This document shows, piece by piece, positions 33,405-40,790 of a DNA stretch of 64,000 bases. The notes under the pieces are model-generated. The model had not been told where the DNA came from. It saw only the letters and a list, made by a program, of their open reading frames with translations, and made no database searches. How positions within the stretch are numbered: position 1 is the stretch's first letter; each line of letters begins with the position of its first letter. This DNA comes from Pyxidicoccus caerfyrddinensis (GTDB taxonomy: Bacteria > Myxococcota > Myxococcia > Myxococcales > Myxococcaceae): assembly GCF_010894405.1 (NCBI RefSeq), contig NZ_JAAIYA010000013.1, forward strand, positions 248,001-312,000, in the 5' to 3' direction. The position numbers were made by a program, and so were the translations under genes.

Positions 33405-33878
33405 TCAGGTTTCCGAGCGGACCTCCATTCCCAACGCCTCGCTCGCGAAGCGGGACATGCGCTCGAGCACCCTCTGGGTTGCGTCCACGAGGTCCCGGCC
33501 GGCGAGGTTCATCGCCGACTCGAGCTTCTCCTGGCAGCGGAGGTCCAGGCAGAGATTCACGCCCACCCGGCGCTTCGCATCGACATCCGTGGTGAGCAGG
33601 CCAATCTGGTCCCCCCCGCCAGGAGAGAGGCACCAGTCACACACCCGGGTCGGCAGGCTCTTGTCTGCCTGCTGATCCCGCCGGAAGGTGATACCCGTGA
33701 GGCGCGTGCTGCCGGGTGCGGTGAACACCAGGAAGACGCGAACCCCATACGGGTCCACCCAGGCGAGGTAGTCGCGGACGAAGAGGGGAAGACGGGTGCC
33801 CCTGGGCAATTCCACGTGCTTGCGGTCCCGCGAGCGGAATGCGCTCAGCAGCTCTTTCTCTGTCTCGATTCGGAACAT
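33405..33878 (-). CDS. FBP-domain protein (EF-G-binding treble-clef family)
   Basis: 157 aa from the ATG at 33878 (AGGA upstream); a TTG seven codons earlier is possible. The C-terminal half has CDWC and NLCLDLRCQEKLE, a four-Cys treble-clef zinc finger as found in FusB/FBP elongation-factor-G-binding proteins, preceded by TRLPLFVRDYLAWVDPYGVRVFLVF. Proteins of this type rescue ribosomes from fusidic acid in Gram-positives; in other bacteria the function is untested. It is cytoplasmic. Confidence 0.72.
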   Translation of the reverse strand: MFRIETEKELLSAFRSRDRKHVELPRGTRLPLFVRDYLAWVDPYGVRVFLVFTAPGSTRLTGITFRRDQQADKSLPTRVCDWCLSPGGGDQIGLLTTDVDAKRRVGVNLCLDLRCQEKLESAMNLAGRDLVDATQRVLERMSRFASEALGMEVRSET

Positions 33879-33957
33879 GGTGGTTGTCCTGGCCGCCAAA
33901 CTATCGCGGCCGGACGTCCACCGTGAAGCTTCATTGCCTGGCGCAACCGTCTCCAGG

Positions 33958-34710
33958 TCAGACGCGTGTCATTCCGCCGTCGACGACGATTTCCTCGCCC
34001 GTCATGAAGGAGGAGTCCTCCGAGGCGAGGAACAGCGCCGCGCGCGCAATCTCCTCGGGCCTGCCCAGGCGCCGCAGGGGAATCCTGGCGATGAGAGCCT
34101 GCTCGATGGCCGCGACGGCGTCCGGTGGACGCCCGCCCTTGGCGATGATGCCCGAGTCCGTCGGCCCCGGGCTGACGGCGTTGACGCGCACGCCGTGCTC
34201 CACGAGCTCGGCGGCGGCGGTGCGCGCCAGCGAGCGCAGGGCGGCCTTCGAGGCGGCGTAGGCGCTGCCCCCCGGCATGCCGAGGATGTTCGTCATCGAG
34301 GTGTTGAGGACGACGGCACCGCCCCGGCGGAGCACGGGGATGGCGGCGCCCAGCGCGAGCCATGGCCCCTTCACGTTGATGCGGAAGACCTCGTCGAACA
34401 TCGCCTCGTCCAGTGAGGCCAGGGGGGCGGTCCTCGAGATGCCCGCGTTCAGGAACAGCACGTCCAGCCCTCCGAACTCGCGCTTCACGTGCTCGAACAG
34501 CGCGCGGACCTGGGCACCGTCCGAGGCGTCCGACTGGACCACCTGGGCAATGCCCTGAAGCTCGGCGCGAGCCTTCTCCACCGTGACGGGATTCGACCCC
34601 GTGACGAGCACGCGCGCGCCCTCCTCGTGGAACAGCCTCGCGGCCGCGAGGCCAATCCCGCTCGTCCCTCCGGTGATGACCGCCACCTTTCCTTCCAGCT
34701 TCCCTGCCAT
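33958..34710 (-). CDS. short-chain dehydrogenase/reductase (SDR)
   Basis: 250 aa. Classical SDR motifs: TGGTSGIG (13-20) for the cofactor, NAG (88-90), Ser138, and the Tyr151-x3-Lys155 pair in SAYAASK. The C-terminal pattern PLRRLGRPEEIARAALFLASEDSSFMTGEEIVVDGG is typical of the FabG-like branch. It is a cytoplasmic NAD(P)-dependent oxidoreductase. The upstream palindrome AGACCATTTGGTCT and the TetR gene just beyond it suggest that this TetR regulates it. Substrate unknown. Confidence 0.9.
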   Translation of the reverse strand: MAGKLEGKVAVITGGTSGIGLAAARLFHEEGARVLVTGSNPVTVEKARAELQGIAQVVQSDASDGAQVRALFEHVKREFGGLDVLFLNAGISRTAPLASLDEAMFDEVFRINVKGPWLALGAAIPVLRRGGAVVLNTSMTNILGMPGGSAYAASKAALRSLARTAAAELVEHGVRVNAVSPGPTDSGIIAKGGRPPDAVAAIEQALIARIPLRRLGRPEEIARAALFLASEDSSFMTGEEIVVDGGMTRV

Positions 34711-34726
34711 GTCGTGCTTCCTTTCC

Positions 34727-34740
34727 AGACCATTTGGTCT
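34727..34740. promoter_or_regulatory. TetR operator upstream of the SDR gene
   Basis: Perfect palindrome AGACCATTTGGTCT, 16 bp before the SDR start. Its half-site (GACC-A/GGTC) recurs at 35387-35400 upstream of the neighbouring TetR gene. Confidence 0.65.
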
Positions 34741-34786
34741 AAAATAAGCCGGCCGAAGACGCGCCACCCATCTCGAGGGGCGCGTC

Positions 34787-35365
34787 CTATTCGAGGACTT
34801 GCAAGGTGACTCGGGCCATGTCGCGGAGGGCCGCGGACTTCGGGTCGGCCGTGGCGGCGACCCTCAGCCCCTGCAGGGCGCCCACGAAGAAGCGCGCGAG
34901 GGCCCGGGTGTCCTTGGACGGCGGCAGCTCTCCCTTTTCCCGGGCTCGTTCGAGCGCCCGGAAGAAGAGGGCCTCGAGGCCGCGCTGCCGGGCGGCGATG
35001 CTCCTGGCGAGCTCCGGGTCATGCGGCGCCAGCTCGACCACGGCGCTGACGCCCATGCAGCCGCGGCGCTTCACGGCCTCGCTCTCGTCGACGAGGCCCT
35101 CGAACATGTCGCGGAACGCGCGCGTCACGGAGGGCGCGGTCTCCAGGCAGGACTGGAGCTGGTCCAACCGGTGCGTCTCGTAGCGGTCGAGCGCCTCCAG
35201 GAACAGCGCATGCTTGTCGCCGAAGGTGTCGTAGAGGCTCTGCCGGGCGATGCCCATGGCGTCGAGCAGGTCGCTCAGCGACGTCGCCTCGTAGCCCTTG
35301 TCCCAGAAGACGTGCATCGCCCGGTCGAGCGCTTCCTCTCGGTCGAATTCCCTGGTCCGTGCCAT
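34787..35365 (-). CDS. TetR-family transcriptional regulator (first pair)
   Basis: 192 aa from the ATG at 35365. The N-terminal helix-turn-helix reads FDREEALDRAMHVFWDKGYEATSLSDLLDAMGIARQSLYDTFGDKHALF, a standard TetR DNA-binding domain of the TetR_C_16/AcrR type. The C-terminal ligand domain has GCMGVSAVVELAPHD. It lies 76 bp upstream of the SDR gene on the same strand, with matching palindromes before both genes, so autoregulation and control of the SDR are likely. The inducer is probably a substrate of the SDR. Confidence 0.88.
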   Translation of the reverse strand: MARTREFDREEALDRAMHVFWDKGYEATSLSDLLDAMGIARQSLYDTFGDKHALFLEALDRYETHRLDQLQSCLETAPSVTRAFRDMFEGLVDESEAVKRRGCMGVSAVVELAPHDPELARSIAARQRGLEALFFRALERAREKGELPPSKDTRALARFFVGALQGLRVAATADPKSAALRDMARVTLQVLE

Positions 35366-35386
35366 GCGGACAGGTGTAACGACTCC

Positions 35387-35400
35387 GGACCAATCGGTCA
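35387..35400. promoter_or_regulatory. TetR operator upstream of its own gene
   Basis: GGACCAATCGGTCA, an imperfect palindrome with arms GACC/GGTC, 22 bp before the TetR start and related to the site at 34727-34740. Confidence 0.55.
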
Positions 35401-35424
35401 ATTATATCGGGATGGCGCCCGGCA

Positions 35425-36018
35425 CTAGCGCTTGGGGCTCCCCAGCGCGTTCCAGTTCATGAGCGCGAGCTCCGCCACGCGGCGCAGCTGTGGGGCGGTG
35501 GCGCCGCCAGCGGCCTGCACGGAGAGTCCCTGGGCGACCGTGCACACGTACCGCGCCAGGTCGTTCGGCCGCGCATCCGGCGGCAGGTCGCCTTCCTTCT
35601 GGGCGCGAGCCAGCCGCTGGGCGAGCAGGACTTCGGCTTCCTGCCGGCGCTCGGAGACCTCCCGTTGGACTTCCGCCGACTCGGGGCTGCACGCCAGGGC
35701 GCCCTGGACGAGGAAGCACCCGGGCGGGGCGTCGGGGCCGGGCTCGGTGTAGAGGCGGAGGAAGCGACGGACGACGTCCTCGGACTTCGGCTCGTCCAGC
35801 GCGCGCTGGAGACTCTCCCTGACTGCCCGGGTGTAGCGCTCCACGGCCTTCGAGAAGAGCGAGCGCTTGTTTCCGAACGCCGCATACAGGCTGGGCTTCG
35901 CGATTCCGAGCGTCGACGTCAGGTCCTCGAGGGAGGTCCCCTCGTAGCCCTGCCGCCAGAACAGCCGCATCGCGCGGTCCAGCGCCACCTCTTCGTCGAA
36001 GCTCCGGGGTCGTCCCAT
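35425..36018 (-). CDS. TetR-family transcriptional regulator (second pair)
   Basis: 197 aa from the ATG at 36018. The N-terminus MGRPRSFDEEVALDRAMRLFWRQGYEGTSLEDLTSTLGIAKPSLYAAFGNK is a TetR helix-turn-helix closely similar to the neighbouring first regulator, suggesting an old duplication. The C-terminal half has PDAPPGCFLVQGALACSPE, a Cys-containing pattern seen in many small-ligand TetRs. It is divergent from the second SDR gene, with two palindromic operators between them. Confidence 0.88.
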   Translation of the reverse strand: MGRPRSFDEEVALDRAMRLFWRQGYEGTSLEDLTSTLGIAKPSLYAAFGNKRSLFSKAVERYTRAVRESLQRALDEPKSEDVVRRFLRLYTEPGPDAPPGCFLVQGALACSPESAEVQREVSERRQEAEVLLAQRLARAQKEGDLPPDARPNDLARYVCTVAQGLSVQAAGGATAPQLRRVAELALMNWNALGSPKR

Positions 36019-36030
36019 GTTCCGACAACT

Positions 36031-36044
36031 ATACCGGACGGTAC
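36031..36044. promoter_or_regulatory. TetR operator copy 1 (ATACCG-N2-CGGTA)
   Basis: ATACCGGACGGTAC: arms ATACCG/CGGTA with a 2-bp spacer, 13 bp upstream of the TetR start at 36018. Confidence 0.65.
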
Positions 36045-36082
36045 GAAATTCACTTGACGAAAGCAGCCCACGGCCGCATTCA

Positions 36083-36096
36083 ATACCGGTCGGTAT
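36083..36096. promoter_or_regulatory. TetR operator copy 2 (ATACCG-N2-CGGTAT)
   Basis: ATACCGGTCGGTAT: perfect 6-bp arms, 37 bp upstream of the SDR start at 36133. It sits 52 bp from copy 1, on the SDR side of the divergent promoter region. Confidence 0.7.
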
Positions 36097-36132
36097 AGAA
36101 ATCGCGGACGACGTTCCGCTCTGGAGGTCGAG

Positions 36133-36870
36133 ATGGCTGACGTGAAGAAGGTTGCGTTCGTGACGGGTGGAAACCGTGGCATCGGGCTGCAGACCGCGCG
36201 AGAGCTGGGGCAGAGCGGCTTCGAGGTCGTCATCGGCGCTCGCGACCCGAGCAAGGGCCAGGCCGCGCTCGAGGAGCTTCGTGCGGCCGGCGTGAAGGCG
36301 GAGGTCGTGCTCTACGATGCCCGGCGGCCGGAGACCGACGCGTCCGTGAAGAAGCACCTCGAAGAAAAGTACGGCCGGCTGGACGTGCTCGTGAACAACG
36401 CCGGGCTGATTCGTGAAGAGCTCCTGGCGAGGAACGCGTCGACCGTCCCGGAGGACATCCTGCGCGAGACGTTCGAGACCAACCTCTTCGCCGTGGTGCG
36501 GCTGACGCAGACGCTGCTGCCGCTTCTCAAGAAGGCCCCGGCGGGCCGCATCGTCAACGTCTCGAGCATCCTCGGCTCGCTGGGGCTGCACTCCGCGGAG
36601 GGCTCACCCATCGCCGCCGCGAAGGCGTTCGCCTACAACGCCTCGAAGTCCGCGCTCAATGCCTTCACGGTGCACCTGGCGGATGAGCTGAAGGACACCC
36701 ACGTGAAGGTCAACTCCGCGCATCCGGGGTGGGTGAAGACCGAGCTGGGCGGCCCTCACGCCCCCATGGACGTGGCGGACAGCGCCCGGACCAGCGTGCG
36801 CCTCGCCACGCTGGCGGCGGATGGTCCGAACGGAGGGTTCTTCCACGAGAACGACCGGCTTCCCTGGTAG
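36133..36870 (+). CDS. SDR-family reductase (carbonyl reductase-like)
   Basis: 245 aa. TGGNRGIG (11-18), NNAG (88-91), VNVSS with the catalytic Ser (144/145) and Tyr168-x3-Lys172 in YNASK. The pattern ARELGQSGFEVVIGARDPSKGQAALEEL and the C-terminal HPGWVKTELGGPHAPMDVADSA match carbonyl-reductase-like SDRs. Two ATACCG-type operators precede it and a divergent TetR gene flanks it, so it is probably induced by a small carbonyl compound or aromatic. Confidence 0.9.
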   Translation: MADVKKVAFVTGGNRGIGLQTARELGQSGFEVVIGARDPSKGQAALEELRAAGVKAEVVLYDARRPETDASVKKHLEEKYGRLDVLVNNAGLIREELLARNASTVPEDILRETFETNLFAVVRLTQTLLPLLKKAPAGRIVNVSSILGSLGLHSAEGSPIAAAKAFAYNASKSALNAFTVHLADELKDTHVKVNSAHPGWVKTELGGPHAPMDVADSARTSVRLATLAADGPNGGFFHENDRLPW

Positions 36871-36890
36871 AAGGGCCGGCCAGGAGTGCC

Positions 36891-37385
36891 ATGGACCTGC
36901 TTCGTGACTTCACCCGCGTCTACGTGTCGGAAGAGTTCATCAGCTTTCTCTCCGACAATGGCTATCTGGACACCGCCTGGGCCGGCGACAAGGACCCGGA
37001 CGACATGACCGCGGAGGAGCTGCGTCCCGCGAAGCTGTCCATCGACCGGCTCCAGGATGCCTTGGGTGACTTCTGGAACGACCCCGGCGGGCGCATCCTC
37101 TTCTATGCCTATCAGAACGTGGACGAGGGTGCGCGGACGCGCGAGCTCCGGAGATACGCGTACGCCGACGCGAAGTGGGACGTCTCCACCACCGTCCACG
37201 CGCTCTGCCAGTCCGGGAGGGTCTTCCAGTCCCGCAAGCTCCCCAGGAAGGAGGTCGTCCTCTTCACGGGGAGCTCGGAGACGGTGATCGCCCCCAGCCT
37301 TCATGAGCTGCGCACCTGGGCGTATGAGCTCACCTCGCAAGACGCGTACCTCGCCTTCCAGGAGGAGGCGGACGCAGGGCTGTAG
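36891..37385 (+). CDS. hypothetical protein
   Basis: 164 aa; AGGAG lies five bases before the ATG. No signal peptide or membrane helix. The sequence MDLLRDFTRVYVSEEFISFLSDNGYLDTAW followed by ILFYAYQNVDEGARTRELRRYAYADAKWDVSTTVHALCQSG looks like a compact soluble alpha/beta protein. I do not recognise a family. It follows the SDR gene by 20 bp and may be in the same transcript, but nothing else ties it to the reductase. Confidence 0.7.
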   Translation: MDLLRDFTRVYVSEEFISFLSDNGYLDTAWAGDKDPDDMTAEELRPAKLSIDRLQDALGDFWNDPGGRILFYAYQNVDEGARTRELRRYAYADAKWDVSTTVHALCQSGRVFQSRKLPRKEVVLFTGSSETVIAPSLHELRTWAYELTSQDAYLAFQEEADAGL

Positions 37386-37400
37386 GTGGACCGGACCGCC

Positions 37401-37817
37401 CTAATTCGCCTTGGTGACGGTGAAGTTCTGCCCGTTGTTGTTGTTCCAGGTGCGGTGGCCGGACGCGTCCACGTAGATGGCGTACTCGACGGTGGTGAAG
37501 GTGAGGTTGGGAGGGATGTTGAAGGCGCCCCTCCACACCTCGTCCTGGCTGCCATAGGCGTTGGACTGGTTGGCCTGCCAGGAGAGCGTGCCCCACTGGG
37601 TGGTCTGCCAGTGGTCCCAGGTATAGACGACGCCCACGGTGTGCCCCGGCGCCACCGGCCACACGCCGGTGTTGAGCTGGAATTGATAGAAGACGTAGCC
37701 CCCTCCCGCGCCCACCACGGGCACGCTCGCGTTGATGACCCACGTCGTCTCCGCGGCGGCCAGGGCGGGCAGGAGGAGGAACAGCGCGGCGGACAGGCTC
37801 CGGAGATGCTTCATCAT
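37401..37817 (-). CDS. secreted carbohydrate-binding-like protein
   Basis: 138 aa with signal peptide MMKHLRSLSAALFLLLPALAAAE. The mature part is one beta domain with YTWDHWQTTQWGTLSW, DEVWRGAFNIPP and a C-terminal EYAIYVDASGHRTWNNNNGQNFTV. The W-DNNxGxNF-type ending resembles CBM21/starch-binding-like modules (PPP1R3 type). There is no catalytic domain, so it is a stand-alone secreted binding module, possibly for glycogen or another alpha-glucan. This family call is tentative. Confidence 0.68.
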   Translation of the reverse strand: MMKHLRSLSAALFLLLPALAAAETTWVINASVPVVGAGGGYVFYQFQLNTGVWPVAPGHTVGVVYTWDHWQTTQWGTLSWQANQSNAYGSQDEVWRGAFNIPPNLTFTTVEYAIYVDASGHRTWNNNNGQNFTVTKAN

Positions 37818-37887
37818 GCAGGGCTCCCTTCGATGGAAGCGCCCACCTTGGAGCGCTCGTGCCGGGAACTCAAGCCTGCCCGCTAGA

Positions 37888-37935
37888 GCGCGACGGGGCA
37901 GGCCGTCATCCAGCCGACGGCCTGCCTCGTCGCGC
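37888..37935. repeat. 20-bp near-perfect inverted repeat
   Basis: The two arms, 37888-37907 and 37916-37935 (starting GCGCGACGG and GACGGCCTG), match over 20 bp with one T/C difference that keeps a G-U pair, with an 8-nt loop. No T-run follows. It lies in the divergent interval upstream of the glycosyltransferase. Confidence 0.75.
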
Positions 37936-38079
37936 CCCGGTCCGAACTCCCACTGCGCAGGGCCGGCAGGGCGCGCGTGAGCTTGTCCCCGCGCACAGAG
38001 GTCCCCAGCTTTGGGGCGTGCTCAGCCTGCCCGCGAGACCGAAGGCGACCAGGCCCACTTGAACGCGAGGGAGGACGGC

Positions 38080-39357
38080 ATGCAGAGCCGACATGTGATT
38101 TCCACGGTGGAAGACTACGAGCCCTTCATCGGCCCGCAGGCGGTGGAGCGGATTCTCGCCAAGGGCAAGCAGCTCACCGGCCGCAGCGTCTGCCATGTGA
38201 ACTCGACCTACTTCGGCGGCGGCGTGGCGGAAATCCTCTCCTCGATGACGCTGCTGATGCGCGCGCTGGGGCTCGACGCCGAGTGGCGCGCCATCCAGGG
38301 CCCGCCGGACTTCTACGGAATCACCAAGAAGATGCACAACGCGCTCCAGGGCGCCCCCATCCGCCTCACCGACATCAAGAAGGAAATCTACGAGGACGTC
38401 GCCTTCCAGAACGCGCTGCGCAACCGGTTCGACCATGACTACGTCGTGGTGCACGACCCACAGCCGCTCCCACTGGTGGACTTCTCGCACAAGCGCGGGC
38501 CGTGGATCTGGCGCTGCCATGTCGACATGGCCAATCCCAGCCAGGAAATCTTCGAGTACCTCACCGGGTACATCGAGAAGTACGACGCGGTCATCAGCAG
38601 CGCGGTGGAGTACCGCCAGCCCTGGCGCGTGCCGCAGCTCGTCTTCCAGCCGGCCATCGACCCGTTCAGCATCCTCAACCGCGAGCTGCCGGAAGGGGAG
38701 GTGGAGCGGCGCCTGCGCCACTACGGCGTCCCCACGGACCTGCCGCTGGTGGTCCAGGTCTCCCGGTTCGACCGGTGGAAGGACCCGCACGGCGTCATCG
38801 AGGCCTTCCAGATGGCGCGGCGGAAGGTGGAGTGCACGCTGGTGCTCGTGGGCAACGTGGCCACGGATGACCCCGAGGGGCCGCAAGTCTACGAGTCGCT
38901 CCTGGGCAAGAAGGAGGACCGGGTCCTCATCATGAGCGGTGAGGACACGTCGTTCGTGAACGCCCTCCAGCGCCGCGCCGCCGTGGTGATGCAGAAGTCC
39001 CTGCGCGAGGGCTTCGGCCTGACGGTCAGCGAGGCCATGTGGAAGCGCACGCCCGTCATCGGCGGCAACGTGGGCGGCATCCGCTACCAGATTGACGACG
39101 GGGAGAATGGCTTCCTGGTGTCCTCGATAGAGGAGGCCGCGGACCGCCTGGTGCGCCTGCTCTCCGACGAGGGGCTGCGCCGCCGCATGGGCGAGGCGGC
39201 GCGCGAGAAGGTGCGGCAGAACTTCCTGATGACCCGCTACCTGGAGCAGTACCTGGACCTGATGGACGGCTTCGAGGCCCGCTACCGCCTGCGTCCCGAG
39301 ACCCTGGACCGGCTGATGCCGGAGGGCGCCGGGGTGGAGCGGCACGCCCCGCACTGA
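38080..39357 (+). CDS. treT: GT4 glycosyltransferase, trehalose-synthase (TreT) type
   Basis: 425 aa from the ATG at 38080 (GGGAGG upstream). The N-terminal domain has VCHVNSTYFGGGVAEILSSM with the Gly-rich loop, and VVHDPQPLPLV then WIWRCHVDMANPS, all characteristic of trehalose-forming GT4 enzymes. The C-terminal domain has VSRFDRWKDPHGVIEAF and the donor motif EGFGLTVSEAMWKRTPVIG. The product would be trehalose from NDP-glucose and glucose. The gene symbol is a family-based assignment. A GH15 glycosidase lies 5 kb downstream on the same strand. Confidence 0.82.
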   Translation: MQSRHVISTVEDYEPFIGPQAVERILAKGKQLTGRSVCHVNSTYFGGGVAEILSSMTLLMRALGLDAEWRAIQGPPDFYGITKKMHNALQGAPIRLTDIKKEIYEDVAFQNALRNRFDHDYVVVHDPQPLPLVDFSHKRGPWIWRCHVDMANPSQEIFEYLTGYIEKYDAVISSAVEYRQPWRVPQLVFQPAIDPFSILNRELPEGEVERRLRHYGVPTDLPLVVQVSRFDRWKDPHGVIEAFQMARRKVECTLVLVGNVATDDPEGPQVYESLLGKKEDRVLIMSGEDTSFVNALQRRAAVVMQKSLREGFGLTVSEAMWKRTPVIGGNVGGIRYQIDDGENGFLVSSIEEAADRLVRLLSDEGLRRRMGEAAREKVRQNFLMTRYLEQYLDLMDGFEARYRLRPETLDRLMPEGAGVERHAPH

Positions 39358-39540
39358 CGGGAGCGGTCAGGCCGCCCGCCCGCGAGCGGTTGCCCGTGAA
39401 GCGCAAGGCGGTGTGCGCTTCCGGGCAATGCCGCTCCCGTGCCACCGCCCGCTGTGTGGTGGCCGATGCCGCGAAGCACGCGGGTCGCATGGACTGGGCA
39501 GGTGCCTTCACCCACGCTCCGGTCCCTTCCAGGGGGCCGG

Positions 39541-40773
39541 ATGCGAATCATGCGCTGGGCAGCGATGGGGGTGGGTGTGCTGGCGTGTCTCGGCGCGCTC
39601 CCCGCGGGTGCGCAGGACGAGGAGAAGCCCTCGGGGACCCGGTTGGAGGTCTACGGCTTCGCGATGGTCGACACCGGCTACAACTTCGGAACCATCGACC
39701 CGGACTGGTACGACGTGGTGCGCCCCACGAAGCTGCCCTCGTTCGACGGCGAGTTCGGCGGCGAGGGACGGGTGTTCTTCGGCGTCCGGCAGAGCCGGCT
39801 CGGCGTCAAGAGCTTCATGCTCACGCCCCTGGGCGAGCTGAAGGTCCACCTCGAAGCGGAGCTGTTCGGCGTCGGCGACGACGCGGGGCAGACGACCTTC
39901 CGGCTGCGACACGCCTTCGGCGAGCTCGGGCAGTTCGGCGCAGGGCAGACGTGGAGCGGGTTCATGGACCCCGACGTGTTCCCGAACTCCATCGAGTACT
40001 GGGGACCCACCGGGATGGTGTTCTACCGGAACGCGCAGATTCGCTGGCGTCCGCTCCAGGGCACGCCCTCCGAGGTGCACGTCTCCATCGAAAGTCCGGG
40101 CGGCGCGGCGGACCTGGACCGGTTCGCCGACCGGAGCGAGCTGGAAGGCGTCAGCTCACGCTTTCCCGCGCCCGACCTCGTGGCCCACTACCGGTACACC
40201 GGAGCGCTCGGCCACATCCAGGTGGCGGGGATTCTCCGCTACCTCAAATGGGATGACCTGGGCACCGACGCACTCGACCTGGCCGGAGACGAGGTGGGCT
40301 GGGGCGTCAACGTGAGCTCGAACGTGAAGCTCCCGTGGAAGGATGCGGTGCTCAAGCTGCAGTTCGTCTACGGCAATGCCATCCAGAACTACATGAACGA
40401 CGCCGCATCGGACATCGCCGTCCAGATGAACCCGGAGGACCCGGCACGGCCAATCGAGGGCGTGGGGTTGAACGTGCTGGGCACGGTCGCCTTCCTCGAC
40501 TTGAGCTGGACTCCGTGGCTGACCAGCACGCTCGGGCACTCGTTCGTGAATGTGAGCAACTCGAATGGCCAGGACGACCAGGCCTTCAACATCGGGCACT
40601 ACGCCCTGGCCAACGTGCTGGTGCACCCCACGGAGGACTTCTTCTTCGGCCCGGAGTTCCAGTGGGGGCAGCGGCGCAACCACGGAGGCGGGTATGTCTA
40701 TGATGACTACCGCATCCAGTTCTCGATGAAGTACTCCTTCAACCACGTCTTCAAAATCAAGAAGGAGGAGTGA
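39541..40773 (+). CDS. DcaP-like outer-membrane porin
   Basis: 410 aa with signal peptide MRIMRWAAMGVGVLACLGALPAGAQ. The N-terminal RLEVYGFAMVDTGYNFGTIDPDW and SRLGVKSFMLTPLGELKVHLEAELF, with QTWSGFMDPDVFPNSIEYWGPTGMVFYRNAQIRW, match DcaP-type trimeric porins (long beta-barrel, 16 strands). Ends in FSMKYSFNHVFKIKKEE. It allows passive uptake of dicarboxylates or other small anions in known members; the substrate here is unknown. Confidence 0.8.
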   Translation: MRIMRWAAMGVGVLACLGALPAGAQDEEKPSGTRLEVYGFAMVDTGYNFGTIDPDWYDVVRPTKLPSFDGEFGGEGRVFFGVRQSRLGVKSFMLTPLGELKVHLEAELFGVGDDAGQTTFRLRHAFGELGQFGAGQTWSGFMDPDVFPNSIEYWGPTGMVFYRNAQIRWRPLQGTPSEVHVSIESPGGAADLDRFADRSELEGVSSRFPAPDLVAHYRYTGALGHIQVAGILRYLKWDDLGTDALDLAGDEVGWGVNVSSNVKLPWKDAVLKLQFVYGNAIQNYMNDAASDIAVQMNPEDPARPIEGVGLNVLGTVAFLDLSWTPWLTSTLGHSFVNVSNSNGQDDQAFNIGHYALANVLVHPTEDFFFGPEFQWGQRRNHGGGYVYDDYRIQFSMKYSFNHVFKIKKEE

Positions 40774-40790
40774 GCGCGGGGGCCACCCGC

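Noticed and set aside
37888..37935. Insertion-sequence terminal inverted repeats
   Set aside because: The arms are separated by only 8 nt, with no transposase gene or target duplication nearby.
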